From IMG/VR virus record IMGVR_UViG_3300045256_000282, positions 1 to 64,000 of that record: DNA of 64,000 nt. One strand, written 5' to 3'. The stretch's first letter is position 1; each line of letters starts with the position of its first letter. Positions 49,441-56,936 of this stretch are shown piece by piece. Position numbers and translations under genes: made by a program. Under the pieces are notes generated by a model, which was not told the DNA's origin, ran no database searches, and was given only the letters and a program-made list of their open reading frames with translations. The DNA comes from a virus.

Positions 49441-49680
49441 ATGCAGATCAACTGTCAATTTAGACCCCCTTTCTCTTCAATCTGCGATAAACCTGCAGAA
49501 GTGGTCTCCCGAGGGGCTGGAGAAAACGGAAGCGATCTTTATGTCTGCCGAAGACATGACATGTTCTGTTACAAGTGCGGTCGTCAAGCTACGGAGCAGT
49601 GTGAAAGAGTGGTAGATTTTAAATGCTGCGGGGCTCCCGAGTGCTCAAGTCACAGTCATAACGGAGAGCATGAGGAGTGA
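49441..49680 (+). CDS. Small Cys/His-rich zinc protein (79 aa)
   Basis: CDKPAE, VCRRHDMFCYKCGRQATEQCE, FKCCGAPECSSHSH: at least eight Cys and several His, consistent with two zinc sites. Not recognised. GTGA overlap with the kinase gene. Confidence 0.7.
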   Translation: MQINCQFRPPFSSICDKPAEVVSRGAGENGSDLYVCRRHDMFCYKCGRQATEQCERVVDFKCCGAPECSSHSHNGEHEE

Positions 49681-50210
49681 AGAAGCTTCACCTGACTATA
49701 ATGGTAGGATTTCCGGGCTCAGGCAAGTCAACCTGGGTGGAAAACCATATGCCTACAATATACAGAGCTTCTCAAGATGAGCTGGGCTCCAAGGGAAAGT
49801 TCTTTGAGATGGTAGAGAAGAAGCTTAAGGAAGGCAATAGTGTTGTTGCCGACAGATGCAATCACACCAAAAAACATAGGGCTGCCCTAGTACAAATCGC
49901 TAAGAAATATGATGCAACCGTTCACCTGGTATGGATAGCCACACCCGATAAGGAAGCGTGGAACAGGTTAAGAGATCGAAAAGAACATCCCACCATAGAT
50001 TACGAAAGATCGGAGTCTGATAAGGCTAAGATCTACTATAGGTTTAACGCCGAGTTTGAGTACCCAGAGATGATCGAAGAGGATTTTGATACGTTTGAGG
50101 TTATCGGTCCAGTCAACAGATGCCCCGAATGCTCAAGGTTTGTAATACAAGGTCCAGGTCGAAGCTTATGCGCCACATGCCATAATGAAAGAAGGACTGG
50201 AAATGCCTAA
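49677..50210 (+). CDS. P-loop kinase (polynucleotide kinase-like) with zinc ribbon
   Basis: 177 aa, GTG start. Walker A GFPGSGKST (residues 11-19), VVADRCNHTKKHR (the D-R-x-N pattern of T4 Pnk-like and AAA_33 kinases), and VWIATPDKEAWNRLRDR. After the kinase core a ribbon CPECSRF...LCATCHN was added at the end. Substrate unknown; the nucleotidyltransferase two genes downstream makes RNA or nucleotide repair plausible. Confidence 0.8.
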   Translation: MKKLHLTIMVGFPGSGKSTWVENHMPTIYRASQDELGSKGKFFEMVEKKLKEGNSVVADRCNHTKKHRAALVQIAKKYDATVHLVWIATPDKEAWNRLRDRKEHPTIDYERSESDKAKIYYRFNAEFEYPEMIEEDFDTFEVIGPVNRCPECSRFVIQGPGRSLCATCHNERRTGNA

Positions 50211-50352
50211 GAATAAATGTGATAGTTGTAACAAGAAAGAGGCCACTATTGACTGTGGCGAGATGGTCATGTGTAAAGACTGCTTTGATGGGAACGGAGT
50301 ATCTCCTTCAGAGGCGGATCTTGAAAATTATGAAAAGGGCGGAACATGCTGA
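50203..50352 (+). CDS. Tiny zinc-ribbon protein (49 aa)
   Basis: KCDSCNKKEATIDCGEMVMCKDCF gives two Cys-x2-Cys pairs. Overlaps both neighbours (8 nt with the kinase gene, 7 nt with the next). Not recognised beyond the ribbon. Confidence 0.72.
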   Translation: MPKNKCDSCNKKEATIDCGEMVMCKDCFDGNGVSPSEADLENYEKGGTC

Positions 50353-50594
50353 AGTTTTTTATGGTGGTGCTAGCTTTGATCTGCTCTTTTGGCTTGTTTA
50401 AGCAAAGAGTGGACTTTCAGAAGAGATTGGTTGCCTACAAGAATGCTGCAGAGTGGGGATGCTATCAGGGCTACCTTTCTGCCACGAATTCTGTAGAAGA
50501 TGAAATTAAAAGGGGTGAGATCCGAGAAGAAGGTTTGATCAGATGTCCCGTCATGGCGGAAGGTTTTAAGGAATTTATAAGGAACGGCAAATGA
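50346..50594 (+). CDS. Small membrane-anchored protein (82 aa)
   Basis: MLKFFMVVLALICSFGLF is a TM helix or signal anchor, followed by a helical soluble part (FQKRLVAYKNAAEWGCYQGYLSATNSVEDEI). ATGA overlap with the nucleotidyltransferase gene. Not recognised. Confidence 0.7.
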   Translation: MLKFFMVVLALICSFGLFKQRVDFQKRLVAYKNAAEWGCYQGYLSATNSVEDEIKRGEIREEGLIRCPVMAEGFKEFIRNGK

Positions 50595-51592
50595 ACAAGA
50601 TCATGGAGATGCGTTTTGGCAGCCATCTTTATGGCACCAATACCGAAAACTCTGATTTAGACATGAAAGCGATCTATATTCCTTCTGCTCGAGAGATCAT
50701 CTTGGGTAATTACAAGAAAACGATCACGGTCACCAGGAACAAGAAGGAAGGCGAAAGAAACACAAAGGACGACATAGACGTCGAGATGTTCAGTCTTGAT
50801 CGGTATCTCGAGCTTCTTATGGAAGGCCAGACAGTAGCTTTAGACATAACCTTTGGTGTAGGGGTTGACGATATAGAGTCAGATCTTGGATCTGAGATCT
50901 TCATCACCATAATCCAGAACCTAGACAAGTTGTTGACTAGAAACGTCAACGCCTTCGTGGGGTATGCAAGGCAGCAGGCTGCTAAGTACGGTATCAAAGG
51001 ATCTAGAATGGACGCGCTAAAGAGCGTCATGGAGATGCTCGAGCTGTTCTACTACCAGGACAAGTTGATCGACCACAAGGTCGAGCTTGAGGCTTTAGTT
51101 GAGCGATCAAGCGAGCTGATCTCTCTTGAGAAGACGCCGCTGATCGAAATCGTCGACATCAAGGGACCTAACGGTAGTGTGGAGCCCCACCTTCATGTAT
51201 GCGGTAGGAAGATTCCGTTCCACGCCAAGGTTCAGTTCGCCAAGCAAGTATTTGGAAAGATTTTAGAAGGATATGGATCTCGAGCACGCAAGGCAAACCT
51301 TGACGGAGGTATCGACTGGAAAGCGCTATCTCATGCTGTAAGAGTTAATAATGAGGCGCTCGAGTTGCTTAATACGGGAAAGATCACTTTTCCAAGACCG
51401 GAGGCTCAACTCCTATTAGACATAAAGCTTGGAAAGATTGAATACGAAAAAGTTGCGGAGATGATCGAGCAAGGTTTGGCAGACTTGACGGAAGCTCATA
51501 AGACCAGCAAACTCAGAGACGAACCAGACAAAGAGTGGGCTAAAGATTTCTTGTATTCTGTATACCTTGAAGAAATTAAGAGGACAACGTGA
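50591..51592 (+). CDS. Predicted nucleotidyltransferase (Pol-beta-like)
   Basis: 333 aa. RFGSHLYGTNTENSDLDMKAIY (residues 8-27) is the GS-x10-D-x-D signature with Asp22 and Asp24; a third acidic residue is in DDIDVEMFSLDRYLELL. The C-terminal helical half (KVQFAKQVFGKILEGYGSRARKA, HAVRVNNEALELL) fits COG3541-type nucleotidyltransferases found in phages. Possible RNA or nucleotide modification together with the nearby kinase; the substrate is unknown. Confidence 0.82.
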   Translation: MNKIMEMRFGSHLYGTNTENSDLDMKAIYIPSAREIILGNYKKTITVTRNKKEGERNTKDDIDVEMFSLDRYLELLMEGQTVALDITFGVGVDDIESDLGSEIFITIIQNLDKLLTRNVNAFVGYARQQAAKYGIKGSRMDALKSVMEMLELFYYQDKLIDHKVELEALVERSSELISLEKTPLIEIVDIKGPNGSVEPHLHVCGRKIPFHAKVQFAKQVFGKILEGYGSRARKANLDGGIDWKALSHAVRVNNEALELLNTGKITFPRPEAQLLLDIKLGKIEYEKVAEMIEQGLADLTEAHKTSKLRDEPDKEWAKDFLYSVYLEEIKRTT

Positions 51593-51990
51593 AAATTAAC
51601 TACAAGGACGCGTACCTTCAATTGATTGAGTATGTAAACGCAAAGAATGTCTGGGTTTACGATACCGACCTGCATGGTCCTGGTATGGCTTTTGATCTAA
51701 GACGTGGCGGCACACGAAGACTAATCGGCATAGACGGCAGGCTTTCTTGGAAAAGACGGCTTTTTGTACTGATGCATGAGGTTGGGCATCTTTTCTTCCT
51801 GCATATCCCTACTCAAAAACTCAAGTTCAGAAAAAGCACCGGCTCCAGCGAGATCGCTGCCAACAGAACTGCGGTAAGGCTGATCAAGATATTGACAGGT
51901 CGTGACAGGCACAAGCTTCATCTCGAATATGCTCGCTATTATAACAGTGCTGTAAAAGGAACCTCTAGGAACAAGTTCTTGTTGACTTAA
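51589..51990 (+). CDS. ImmA/IrrE-like zinc metallopeptidase
   Basis: 133 aa, GTG start overlapping the previous stop. LFVLMHEVGHLFFL (His63-Glu64-x2-His67) and downstream SSEIAANRTAVRLI with a third ligand Glu are the COG2856 signature. In phages such peptidases often cleave repressors or host factors. No XRE-type partner is beside it. Target unknown. Confidence 0.8.
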   Translation: MKINYKDAYLQLIEYVNAKNVWVYDTDLHGPGMAFDLRRGGTRRLIGIDGRLSWKRRLFVLMHEVGHLFFLHIPTQKLKFRKSTGSSEIAANRTAVRLIKILTGRDRHKLHLEYARYYNSAVKGTSRNKFLLT

Positions 51991-52026
51991 AGGGTCAGAT
52001 TTGTAAAGATACAAGGAGAGGTGCTT

Positions 52027-52377
52027 ATGGGAAAAATGAAAGAGCTTTACATCAACGCTTACGAGTCTGGCATCGATCTTGGTATGGATCATGACGAAGC
52101 TGATCAGTACGCAAGGGAATCATTAGCACAAATGTTCGATATTGAAGATAACAATAGCAGATATGAGTCAAATAAGAAGATCCTAGAGATTTTGGGACGT
52201 TTGAACGAAGAAAATCCTGATCAAAGGTTTGTTCAGTTGTTGTTCAATGCTGACATCTTAGTCTCTAACAGAGGGGAAGACGGTAAGATTTCTGTAGAAA
52301 ACGAGTACAACACAGAATCAGAAGAAACTTTAGAAAGACTTTTGAATTCTAGCATTGTAAATTCAGATAAGGAATAA
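52027..52377 (+). CDS. Hypothetical acidic protein (116 aa)
   Basis: ATG at 52027 after GGAGAGG. Helical, acidic (DLGMDHDEADQYARESLAQMF, NKKILEILGRLNEENPDQRFVQLLF). Not recognised. Confidence 0.7.
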   Translation: MGKMKELYINAYESGIDLGMDHDEADQYARESLAQMFDIEDNNSRYESNKKILEILGRLNEENPDQRFVQLLFNADILVSNRGEDGKISVENEYNTESEETLERLLNSSIVNSDKE

Positions 52378-52386
52378 GGAGATCGC

Positions 52387-52818
52387 ATGTTCGGACTATT
52401 CAATAAACATTTAAAGGCAGAGATTGAAAAACTACAGAAGCAGCTGGCGGAGCACCGTGACCATCAGGGCCGCGCCGACCGATTATTTGCTGAGCTTAAG
52501 GAAGCAAAGCAGGAAAACGAAAATCTTCGGATTTCTCTTGAATCCACCGAAAGACAAGTCGAAGAGCTTAGAAACGAATATTCGGTAAAACTCACCGATG
52601 CTCAGGCTAAAAAGTATTTGAAGGCGCTTGATAAGCGGAATCTTCAGAAGCTTGAGGATATTGTGAACTCTATGCCTAACGATTCCTACTTTTATAGCGA
52701 ATTCATTGTTTACGTCAAGAAGACAAATAAGACCGAGCTTCGTTTGATTGAAGATAAGCTGGGGGCTCTTAAGATCCTAAGTCAGGCTAAGCGAGGAGCT
52801 ATCAAGATCGTGTGCTGA
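52387..52818 (+). CDS. Coiled-coil protein (143 aa)
   Basis: MFGLFNKH then a coiled coil over residues 10-70 (EIEKLQKQLAEHRDHQG, ENENLRISLESTERQVEEL) and a helical C-terminal domain. AGGAG site. Not recognised. Confidence 0.72.
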   Translation: MFGLFNKHLKAEIEKLQKQLAEHRDHQGRADRLFAELKEAKQENENLRISLESTERQVEELRNEYSVKLTDAQAKKYLKALDKRNLQKLEDIVNSMPNDSYFYSEFIVYVKKTNKTELRLIEDKLGALKILSQAKRGAIKIVC

Positions 52819-52896
52819 GAGCTTTAACTTATATTTTTATGGATTGCAAGCACCAAGTATTGCGTGATATCATTAGACCAGAAAGAAGACTATAAA

Positions 52897-53125
52897 ATGA
52901 GTAAAAAAAATAAGCAAAGTCAAAACGAAGAAAAAAGATAAGAAGTATTGGGTACACTACGTTGAAAACTCAACTCCCAAGATCAAAGGGTTTGCCACAC
53001 AACCGTCTTTGAATCGATTCGTAAACAATTTTCCTTCAAACCCAGAAGACGGCTATTGGGTTGATTTTACCTTTAAGGGTAAGATTATCCATGCTGACCA
53101 TTATTACGAGGGCGATATAAAATGA
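52897..53125 (+). pseudogene. Small gene with a frame disruption at an A8 run
   Basis: From ATG 52897 the frame gives only MSKKNKQSQNEEKR. Removing one A from the run of eight (52903-52910) restores a frame of about 75 codons: MSKKISKVKTKKK, then KYWVHYVENSTPKIKGF and GYWVDFTFKGKIIHADHYY, ending TGA at 53125 in an ATGA overlap with the next gene. The downstream frame has no start of its own. Either a real lesion, a homopolymer sequencing error or transcriptional slippage. Confidence 0.72.
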
Positions 53126-53244
53126 GAGCGATTGCCGTAGTCATTGCATCCATTATAATCTACGGCGCTTCTCTGTACCTTGGCGCTAAGCTTGTTAGGG
53201 AGATCGGTAACGTTAAGTTTCATTTAGAGGACCCCGTCCCATGA
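53122..53244 (+). CDS. Tiny membrane protein (40 aa)
   Basis: MRAIAVVIASIIIYGASLYLG is a TM helix, followed by a short polar tail. ATGA overlaps on both sides. Function unknown. Confidence 0.65.
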   Translation: MRAIAVVIASIIIYGASLYLGAKLVREIGNVKFHLEDPVP

Positions 53245-53402
53245 GAGTTGGCGAACTCAAGAAGTTCCTAGAAGCCACCGACGATGAGGTTTTGGTTAAC
53301 CTAGAGGTTTTATTGGACGGCAAGACCATCTGTGTCACTGCGGACACAGTTCAGGACGATGAGGTTGGCTCAATAGTTTTAGTTAGTTACCTCAAAAAAT
53401 AA
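53241..53402 (+). CDS. Small acidic protein (53 aa)
   Basis: VGELKKFLEATDDEVLVNLEVLLDGK, with a pattern seen in small phage proteins with a helix plus beta-hairpin. ATGA overlap with the TM gene. Unknown. Confidence 0.68.
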   Translation: MRVGELKKFLEATDDEVLVNLEVLLDGKTICVTADTVQDDEVGSIVLVSYLKK

Positions 53403-53405
53403 TTG

Positions 53406-53434
53406 TTGACTCTATAGGTCATCTATGAGATGAT
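53406..53434 (+). promoter_or_regulatory. TTGACT-N17-GATGAT promoter, ATG 6 nt downstream
   Basis: -35 TTGACT (53406-53411), spacer 17 ending TATGA, -10 GATGAT (53429-53434). The ATG at 53441 lies where transcription should begin. Confidence 0.62.
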
Positions 53435-53440
53435 TTATAC

Positions 53441-53716
53441 ATGAAAACAATAACACAAGAAAATGCAGTTAAGTTAATCAAGTCAACAGAAGGCCGTATC
53501 TTTACGGTTGAGTTCACCAAGAAAGATGGTAGCCATCGCAAGATGAACTGCCGCTTAGGTGTAACAAAGCACCTCAAGGGTGGTGAGCTTGCTTACGAAC
53601 CCTCTGAGTATGATCTGATCACGGTTTTTGATGTTCAAAAAGGTGGATACCGAATGATCGCTATCGACACTCTTGAACAGGTCGCCATAGATGGCGAAGA
53701 ATACAAGGTGGCATAA
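53441..53716 (+). CDS. SH3-like barrel phage protein (91 aa)
   Basis: TVEFTKKDGSHRKMNCRLGVTKHLKGGEL and YRMIAIDTLEQVAIDGEEY follow the small SH3-fold proteins common in T4-like and other large phages (WYL/SH3b-like, function unknown). First gene of a promoter-led set of six overlapping small genes. Confidence 0.7.
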   Translation: MKTITQENAVKLIKSTEGRIFTVEFTKKDGSHRKMNCRLGVTKHLKGGELAYEPSEYDLITVFDVQKGGYRMIAIDTLEQVAIDGEEYKVA

Positions 53717-53717
53717 T

Positions 53718-53960
53718 ATGAAAAAACTCGTTAGAGACCTAAAACCAAACGACCATTTTCTGGACAGCTTTGGCAACGCTTTAGTTGTTGAAAGTATTGG
53801 ACAGGTCATCGAATCCACCATATCCAGATCTTACCCTAAAGTTAAGATCTTTTTGATTACTCAAAAAGGTAACAGGATGCACATGATTTTCGATGCTAAC
53901 AGGGAGGTTGAGTTTTTTTCAAAACAAGAACTCATTAAAGACCCAGGAAAGGATAGTTGA
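53718..53960 (+). CDS. Hypothetical protein (80 aa)
   Basis: ATG at 53718 directly behind the previous stop, GGTGG upstream. Small beta barrel-like (DHFLDSFGNALVVESIGQVI, KVKIFLITQKGNRMHMIF). Unknown. Confidence 0.68.
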   Translation: MKKLVRDLKPNDHFLDSFGNALVVESIGQVIESTISRSYPKVKIFLITQKGNRMHMIFDANREVEFFSKQELIKDPGKDS

Positions 53961-53961
53961 T

Positions 53962-54159
53962 ATGTACAGCGGAAAGAAGTTGATCGAAGAGACTACGTCT
54001 TTAGTTTATAAGCTTCTCCCTAACTTGACGATTGAAACCGTCCGGTATTTTGTGGTAGATTCATATAGCACCGCAGAATACTTTGACGGAGAACCCGTAA
54101 ACCCTGAGTGGTTTGCAGGGAAGGTGGTTGAGCGGATGAAGTGGAAGGGAGCTGTATGA
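53962..54159 (+). CDS. Hypothetical protein (65 aa)
   Basis: ATG at 53962, 1 nt after the previous stop. LIEETTSLVYKLLPNLTIETVRYFVVDSY. Ends in ATGA into the next gene. Unknown. Confidence 0.65.
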   Translation: MYSGKKLIEETTSLVYKLLPNLTIETVRYFVVDSYSTAEYFDGEPVNPEWFAGKVVERMKWKGAV

Positions 54160-54446
54160 TTACGACTGAAACGAAAAAACTCATCGATCAGCTCGAAAAG
54201 ATGCTAGCAAAGTGCCCACCTTTCCCTTGGGAGTTTGGTGGGAATGTACCTTTTTACGTCGATGTCCGAAAACCTCGCCCGTCTCTTTCAAAGCATGACG
54301 ATGCTCGACCCTCATACTGGCACTACGATGACGGACTATACGTTTCTGCTGCCATACACTCTGTACCAAAGTTGATCGAGGAGATTAAACGCTTGGAACT
54401 TGCTTTAGACCAGGCACTACAAACTAAGGAGAATGCGCATGAATGA
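54156..54446 (+). CDS. Hypothetical protein (96 aa)
   Basis: ATG at 54156 in an ATGA overlap with GGGAG upstream. Pro/aromatic-rich centre (CPPFPWEFGGNVPFYVDV), C-terminal helix. It resembles small phage proteins with a KCPPFPW-type segment; no function known. Confidence 0.68.
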   Translation: MITTETKKLIDQLEKMLAKCPPFPWEFGGNVPFYVDVRKPRPSLSKHDDARPSYWHYDDGLYVSAAIHSVPKLIEEIKRLELALDQALQTKENAHE

Positions 54447-54726
54447 TCTAGAAGTAAGATTTTTTGACCTCGTAAAAGAGTACGAAAGGCTTAACGAGCA
54501 CCGCAAGAAGGCATGGGCTGAGCTTGAGGTGGTTATGCAGAGCCTGGGAGTGGGTACGTATCATCAGGATACAGACCTGACCGTCTACAAGATCACAAAA
54601 CCTACGGGAACTTATGTCGAGTTTCGCCAAGTTGGCTACGACAGGACCGCAAAGGCTCACGAGTCACGAGGCACGCTGTCTAAGAAGGAAGCGGAGGAGA
54701 ACGGCTTTGCCGTTTTTAAGAAGTGA
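54439..54726 (+). CDS. Hypothetical protein (95 aa)
   Basis: ATG at 54439 with AAGGAG 7 nt upstream. N-terminal helix then a beta part (TDLTVYKITKPTGTYVEFRQVGYDRTAK). Unknown. Confidence 0.68.
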   Translation: MNDLEVRFFDLVKEYERLNEHRKKAWAELEVVMQSLGVGTYHQDTDLTVYKITKPTGTYVEFRQVGYDRTAKAHESRGTLSKKEAEENGFAVFKK

Positions 54727-54926
54727 TGTACACGCTATTATCTAAGATGAAGTTCTTGCAGGAAGACCCTGACACTGAGATCGGAAGATTCGAAGGGGTG
54801 GCTGAGGCCATCTTTTATGCCAAAGAGGTGGCGTTTCCGAGCGAAGAGTTTTACGTGGTGGATGATTACGGAACGTTTATGGCAAGTATCGTTACTAAGT
54901 CTGAGGTGCCGAAGGCTTTAGCTTAG
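54726..54926 (+). CDS. Hypothetical protein (66 aa)
   Basis: TGATG junction with the previous gene. EIGRFEGVAEAIFYAKEVAF then EFYVVDDYGTFMASIVTKSE. Converges on the coiled-coil membrane protein gene, stops overlapping. Confidence 0.65.
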   Translation: MYTLLSKMKFLQEDPDTEIGRFEGVAEAIFYAKEVAFPSEEFYVVDDYGTFMASIVTKSEVPKALA

Positions 54927-55294
54927 CGTTCGCTGACCAACTTAGTCAACAATGTAACAAGTTGACTGTGCTGACCACGGACTTCTTCTCTGAGTTCTTC
55001 GATCTTATGTCCTAGGTTCCTGATCTCTGAGTTGTAAGTCTCTCTGATGTGGCTGACATCCTTCTTGAATGAGTCTTCAAGTCTGGTGATCTCCCTGGTC
55101 AGGTTCTCGATCTGGCCTTTCAAGATAGCCACGTCCGTCTGTCCAGTTGCTTTTACAAGGTCTATTGCCTTCTCTGTTTCCTCAGCAAGTTCTTGCTTGA
55201 AACCTGCCTTAAGACGTGATACACTCACGTAGAGTCCGAGTAGGGTGGAGAGTGCGATCAAGAGTTGTGCTATCAGGGTGTGGTCCATGGCCAT
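54923..55294 (-). CDS. Membrane-anchored coiled-coil protein (123 aa)
   Basis: N-terminal TM helix (LIAQLLIALSTLLGLYVSV), then a continuous coiled coil to the end (KGQIENLTREITRLEDSFKKD, NLGHKIEELREEV). Single gene on the minus strand with GAGGAAATT before the ATG and an AATCTT element further upstream, so probably a late gene. Spanin-like in shape but away from the lysis cassette. Confidence 0.7.
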   Translation of the reverse strand: MAMDHTLIAQLLIALSTLLGLYVSVSRLKAGFKQELAEETEKAIDLVKATGQTDVAILKGQIENLTREITRLEDSFKKDVSHIRETYNSEIRNLGHKIEELREEVRGQHSQLVTLLTKLVSER

Positions 55295-55312
55295 AATTTC
55301 CTCACCTTATAA

Positions 55313-55318
55313 AGATTA
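55313..55318 (-). promoter_or_regulatory. AATCTT late-promoter candidate
   Basis: Minus-strand GTAATCTTTATAAGGTGAGG leads directly into the ribosome site of the gene at 55294. Confidence 0.5.
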
Positions 55319-55329
55319 CTGCTTTTTAC

Positions 55330-55339
55330 ATGATATCAT
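55330..55339 (+). promoter_or_regulatory. TGATATCATT element
   Basis: ACATGATATCATTAGG, 18 nt before the ATG at 55357; extended -10-like (TGA TATCAT), no -35 seen. Confidence 0.35.
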
Positions 55340-55356
55340 TAGGTTTAGAGGTTCAA

Positions 55357-55854
55357 ATGGAAGATACCGTAAAAGAGTCCGATATTACTATAGAAAATGA
55401 CACCGCCCTTTGGTCCATCACCCATCAGGGGGAGATCGGGGGGACATACCTGGGCACGTTCAGGTTTAAGACCTTCCTAACTCCATCCCAGGTCCTAGAG
55501 GCCGACAGGGATTTTAGGGAGCTTATCGGCCCTAACGCCCAGTTCGCAGCCACGAACGCCGAGAACATCGCCTACGCCCTTGCCCAGCTCAAGCAGAGGG
55601 TTATCGACTCACCCCCATTCTGGAAGGATGGCTCCAGGTTCCCTGGCTCCTCGATCAAGGACCTAGACGCCCTACAACTTGTCCTAGAGGCTTCCATCAT
55701 GGCTGAGGTCAAGTATCGAAAGGTCCTAACCGAGAAGCACGAGAACGACCTTAAGCGCCTTAAGTCCATAATGGACAAGAAGGCTGAGATGGAGAAGATC
55801 AACGAAGAGTTCAAGGAAAAGAAGGACGAAGACCCTAAGGGGAACAAGCTTTAA
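55357..55854 (+). CDS. Candidate tail-assembly protein (165 aa)
   Basis: ATG at 55357 after AGAGG. GTYLGTFRFKTFLTPSQVLEADRDFRELIG, NAENIAYALAQLKQRV, PFWKDG and LVLEASIMAEVKYRKVL form an all-helical domain like assembly chaperones of large myophages; the end is a charged coil. The three genes 55357-56603 have a distinct, C/G-ending and AGG-rich codon use compared with neighbours, hinting at different origin or expression. Assignment is tentative. Confidence 0.66.
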   Translation: MEDTVKESDITIENDTALWSITHQGEIGGTYLGTFRFKTFLTPSQVLEADRDFRELIGPNAQFAATNAENIAYALAQLKQRVIDSPPFWKDGSRFPGSSIKDLDALQLVLEASIMAEVKYRKVLTEKHENDLKRLKSIMDKKAEMEKINEEFKEKKDEDPKGNKL

Positions 55855-55869
55855 GTTCAAGGAAGGTCC

Positions 55870-56100
55870 ATGGCCAAGCCTACCAAGAAGAAGACTCACA
55901 AGATCACCCTCTACACCTGCGGGGTGGACTGGCAACACGAGATAGGCCAAGCTTCCGACCTATGCGGTAAATCTCCCCTCTACCATTCCGTAAAGGCCCT
56001 GAAGGCTAAGCGAACATGCTGGAAGGAGTGCGGGATAGTTAAGCTTTCCTTAACATTAGACGAGTGGGTTGTTGACCAAGACTTCGGACGTAAGAGATGA
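55870..56100 (+). CDS. Hypothetical protein (76 aa) of possible tail-assembly set
   Basis: Lys-rich start, then ITLYTCGVDWQHEIGQASDLCGKSPLYHSVKALKAKRTCWKECGIVKLSLTLDEWV; three to four Cys. Conserved in style with its neighbours; unknown. AAGGTCC precedes the ATG and ATGA overlaps the next gene. Confidence 0.68.
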   Translation: MAKPTKKKTHKITLYTCGVDWQHEIGQASDLCGKSPLYHSVKALKAKRTCWKECGIVKLSLTLDEWVVDQDFGRKR

Positions 56101-56603
56101 AACCTTCTGATTTCCTAAAGATTCACGATTCAGCCCTGGTGGACACCCTAGAACCAGATATGACCTACCACTACAGGTCTATCTGTAGGTGGTACTCAGA
56201 GAAGTTTCACACCCCTCTTCATACGGTCGAGAACGAGCTTCCTCCCATCTACGTCCTTAGGCACTACTACGAGTCAAACTTCTCCACCATGGAAGAAGAG
56301 GACATGGAGAGGCTCATATTTAAGGCACTCAACCCAGACTGGAACGAGGATGAGGAAGAGGATATCCAAGACTTCATAGACATGGTCGAGAAGGAAGATA
56401 AAGCCCGACAATCCAAGTCAACTAATAAGAAGCAATCTATAGAAGGTAAGTCTAAACCGAGCGGGACTTCGAGTGTTGGTTCTGTAACTAGAACTTTCGA
56501 CGAACCTCCGCCGCCCGAGGCAGGCTCCGATCCAGACAGCACGCTGGGTCCGACACCAGTGATCGGTGATGAGGATGATGACTCTGATCCTCAACAAGAC
56601 TAG
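56097..56603 (+). CDS. Candidate tail-assembly protein (168 aa)
   Basis: YHYRSICRWYSEKFHTPLHTVENELPPIYVLRHYYESNFSTM is typical of proteins encoded near tape-measure genes in large myophages (helical, aromatic-rich). Acidic C-terminal half ending in a DDDSDPQQD tail is unstructured. No function proven; no tape measure gene is in the window. Confidence 0.66.
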   Translation: MKPSDFLKIHDSALVDTLEPDMTYHYRSICRWYSEKFHTPLHTVENELPPIYVLRHYYESNFSTMEEEDMERLIFKALNPDWNEDEEEDIQDFIDMVEKEDKARQSKSTNKKQSIEGKSKPSGTSSVGSVTRTFDEPPPPEAGSDPDSTLGPTPVIGDEDDDSDPQQD

Positions 56604-56696
56604 TAAGGGTTACTAAGCGTTTTTAGGGTCGCCCCTAGAATCGCCCCCCGTATTTCCAGCCCTGGTTGTGGCCAACAGAAAGTTAAAAGTTGGATT

Positions 56697-56936
56697 TCAC
56701 GATCGGGGATTCTTGCGTCTAGAGAGTTTGGTTAACCTCTTAATCTCAAAATTCTTTTCCTGAAGCTTGAGATCCATGATCTTTAACTTAACCATCATCA
56801 ATAAAGCCTTGTGTTCAGCTTCAAAAATTCGCTTTTCTACGGTCAGATTTTTATCGCTCGGATCTGTATTACGTCCGTACGTTGCCTTTACGTGCATCTC
56901 CCAAGCCTTTTTCGTTTCGCTGTTTAAGTTATTCAT
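56697..56936 (-). CDS. Hypothetical helical protein (79 aa)
   Basis: Charged helical protein (EKRIFEAEHKALLMMVKLKIMDLKLQEKNFEIKRLTK). The last gene of the minus-strand small-gene block. The 93-bp spacer to the convergent plus gene holds no clear terminator. Confidence 0.65.
   Translation of the reverse strand: MNNLNSETKKAWEMHVKATYGRNTDPSDKNLTVEKRIFEAEHKALLMMVKLKIMDLKLQEKNFEIKRLTKLSRRKNPRS

Noticed and set aside
51982-52010. TTGACT as another early promoter
   Set aside because: At 17-bp spacing the -10 would be AAAGAT without the TGA seen in the other members.
52903-52910. A8 run as a -1 ribosomal frameshift site
   Set aside because: The downstream frame is +1, so a -1 slip would not reach it, and no stimulatory hairpin is seen.
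55840-55880. Tail-chaperone-type frameshift between 55854 and 55870
   Set aside because: No slippery heptamer; the genes are separated by a stop and 15 nt with a normal start for the second gene.
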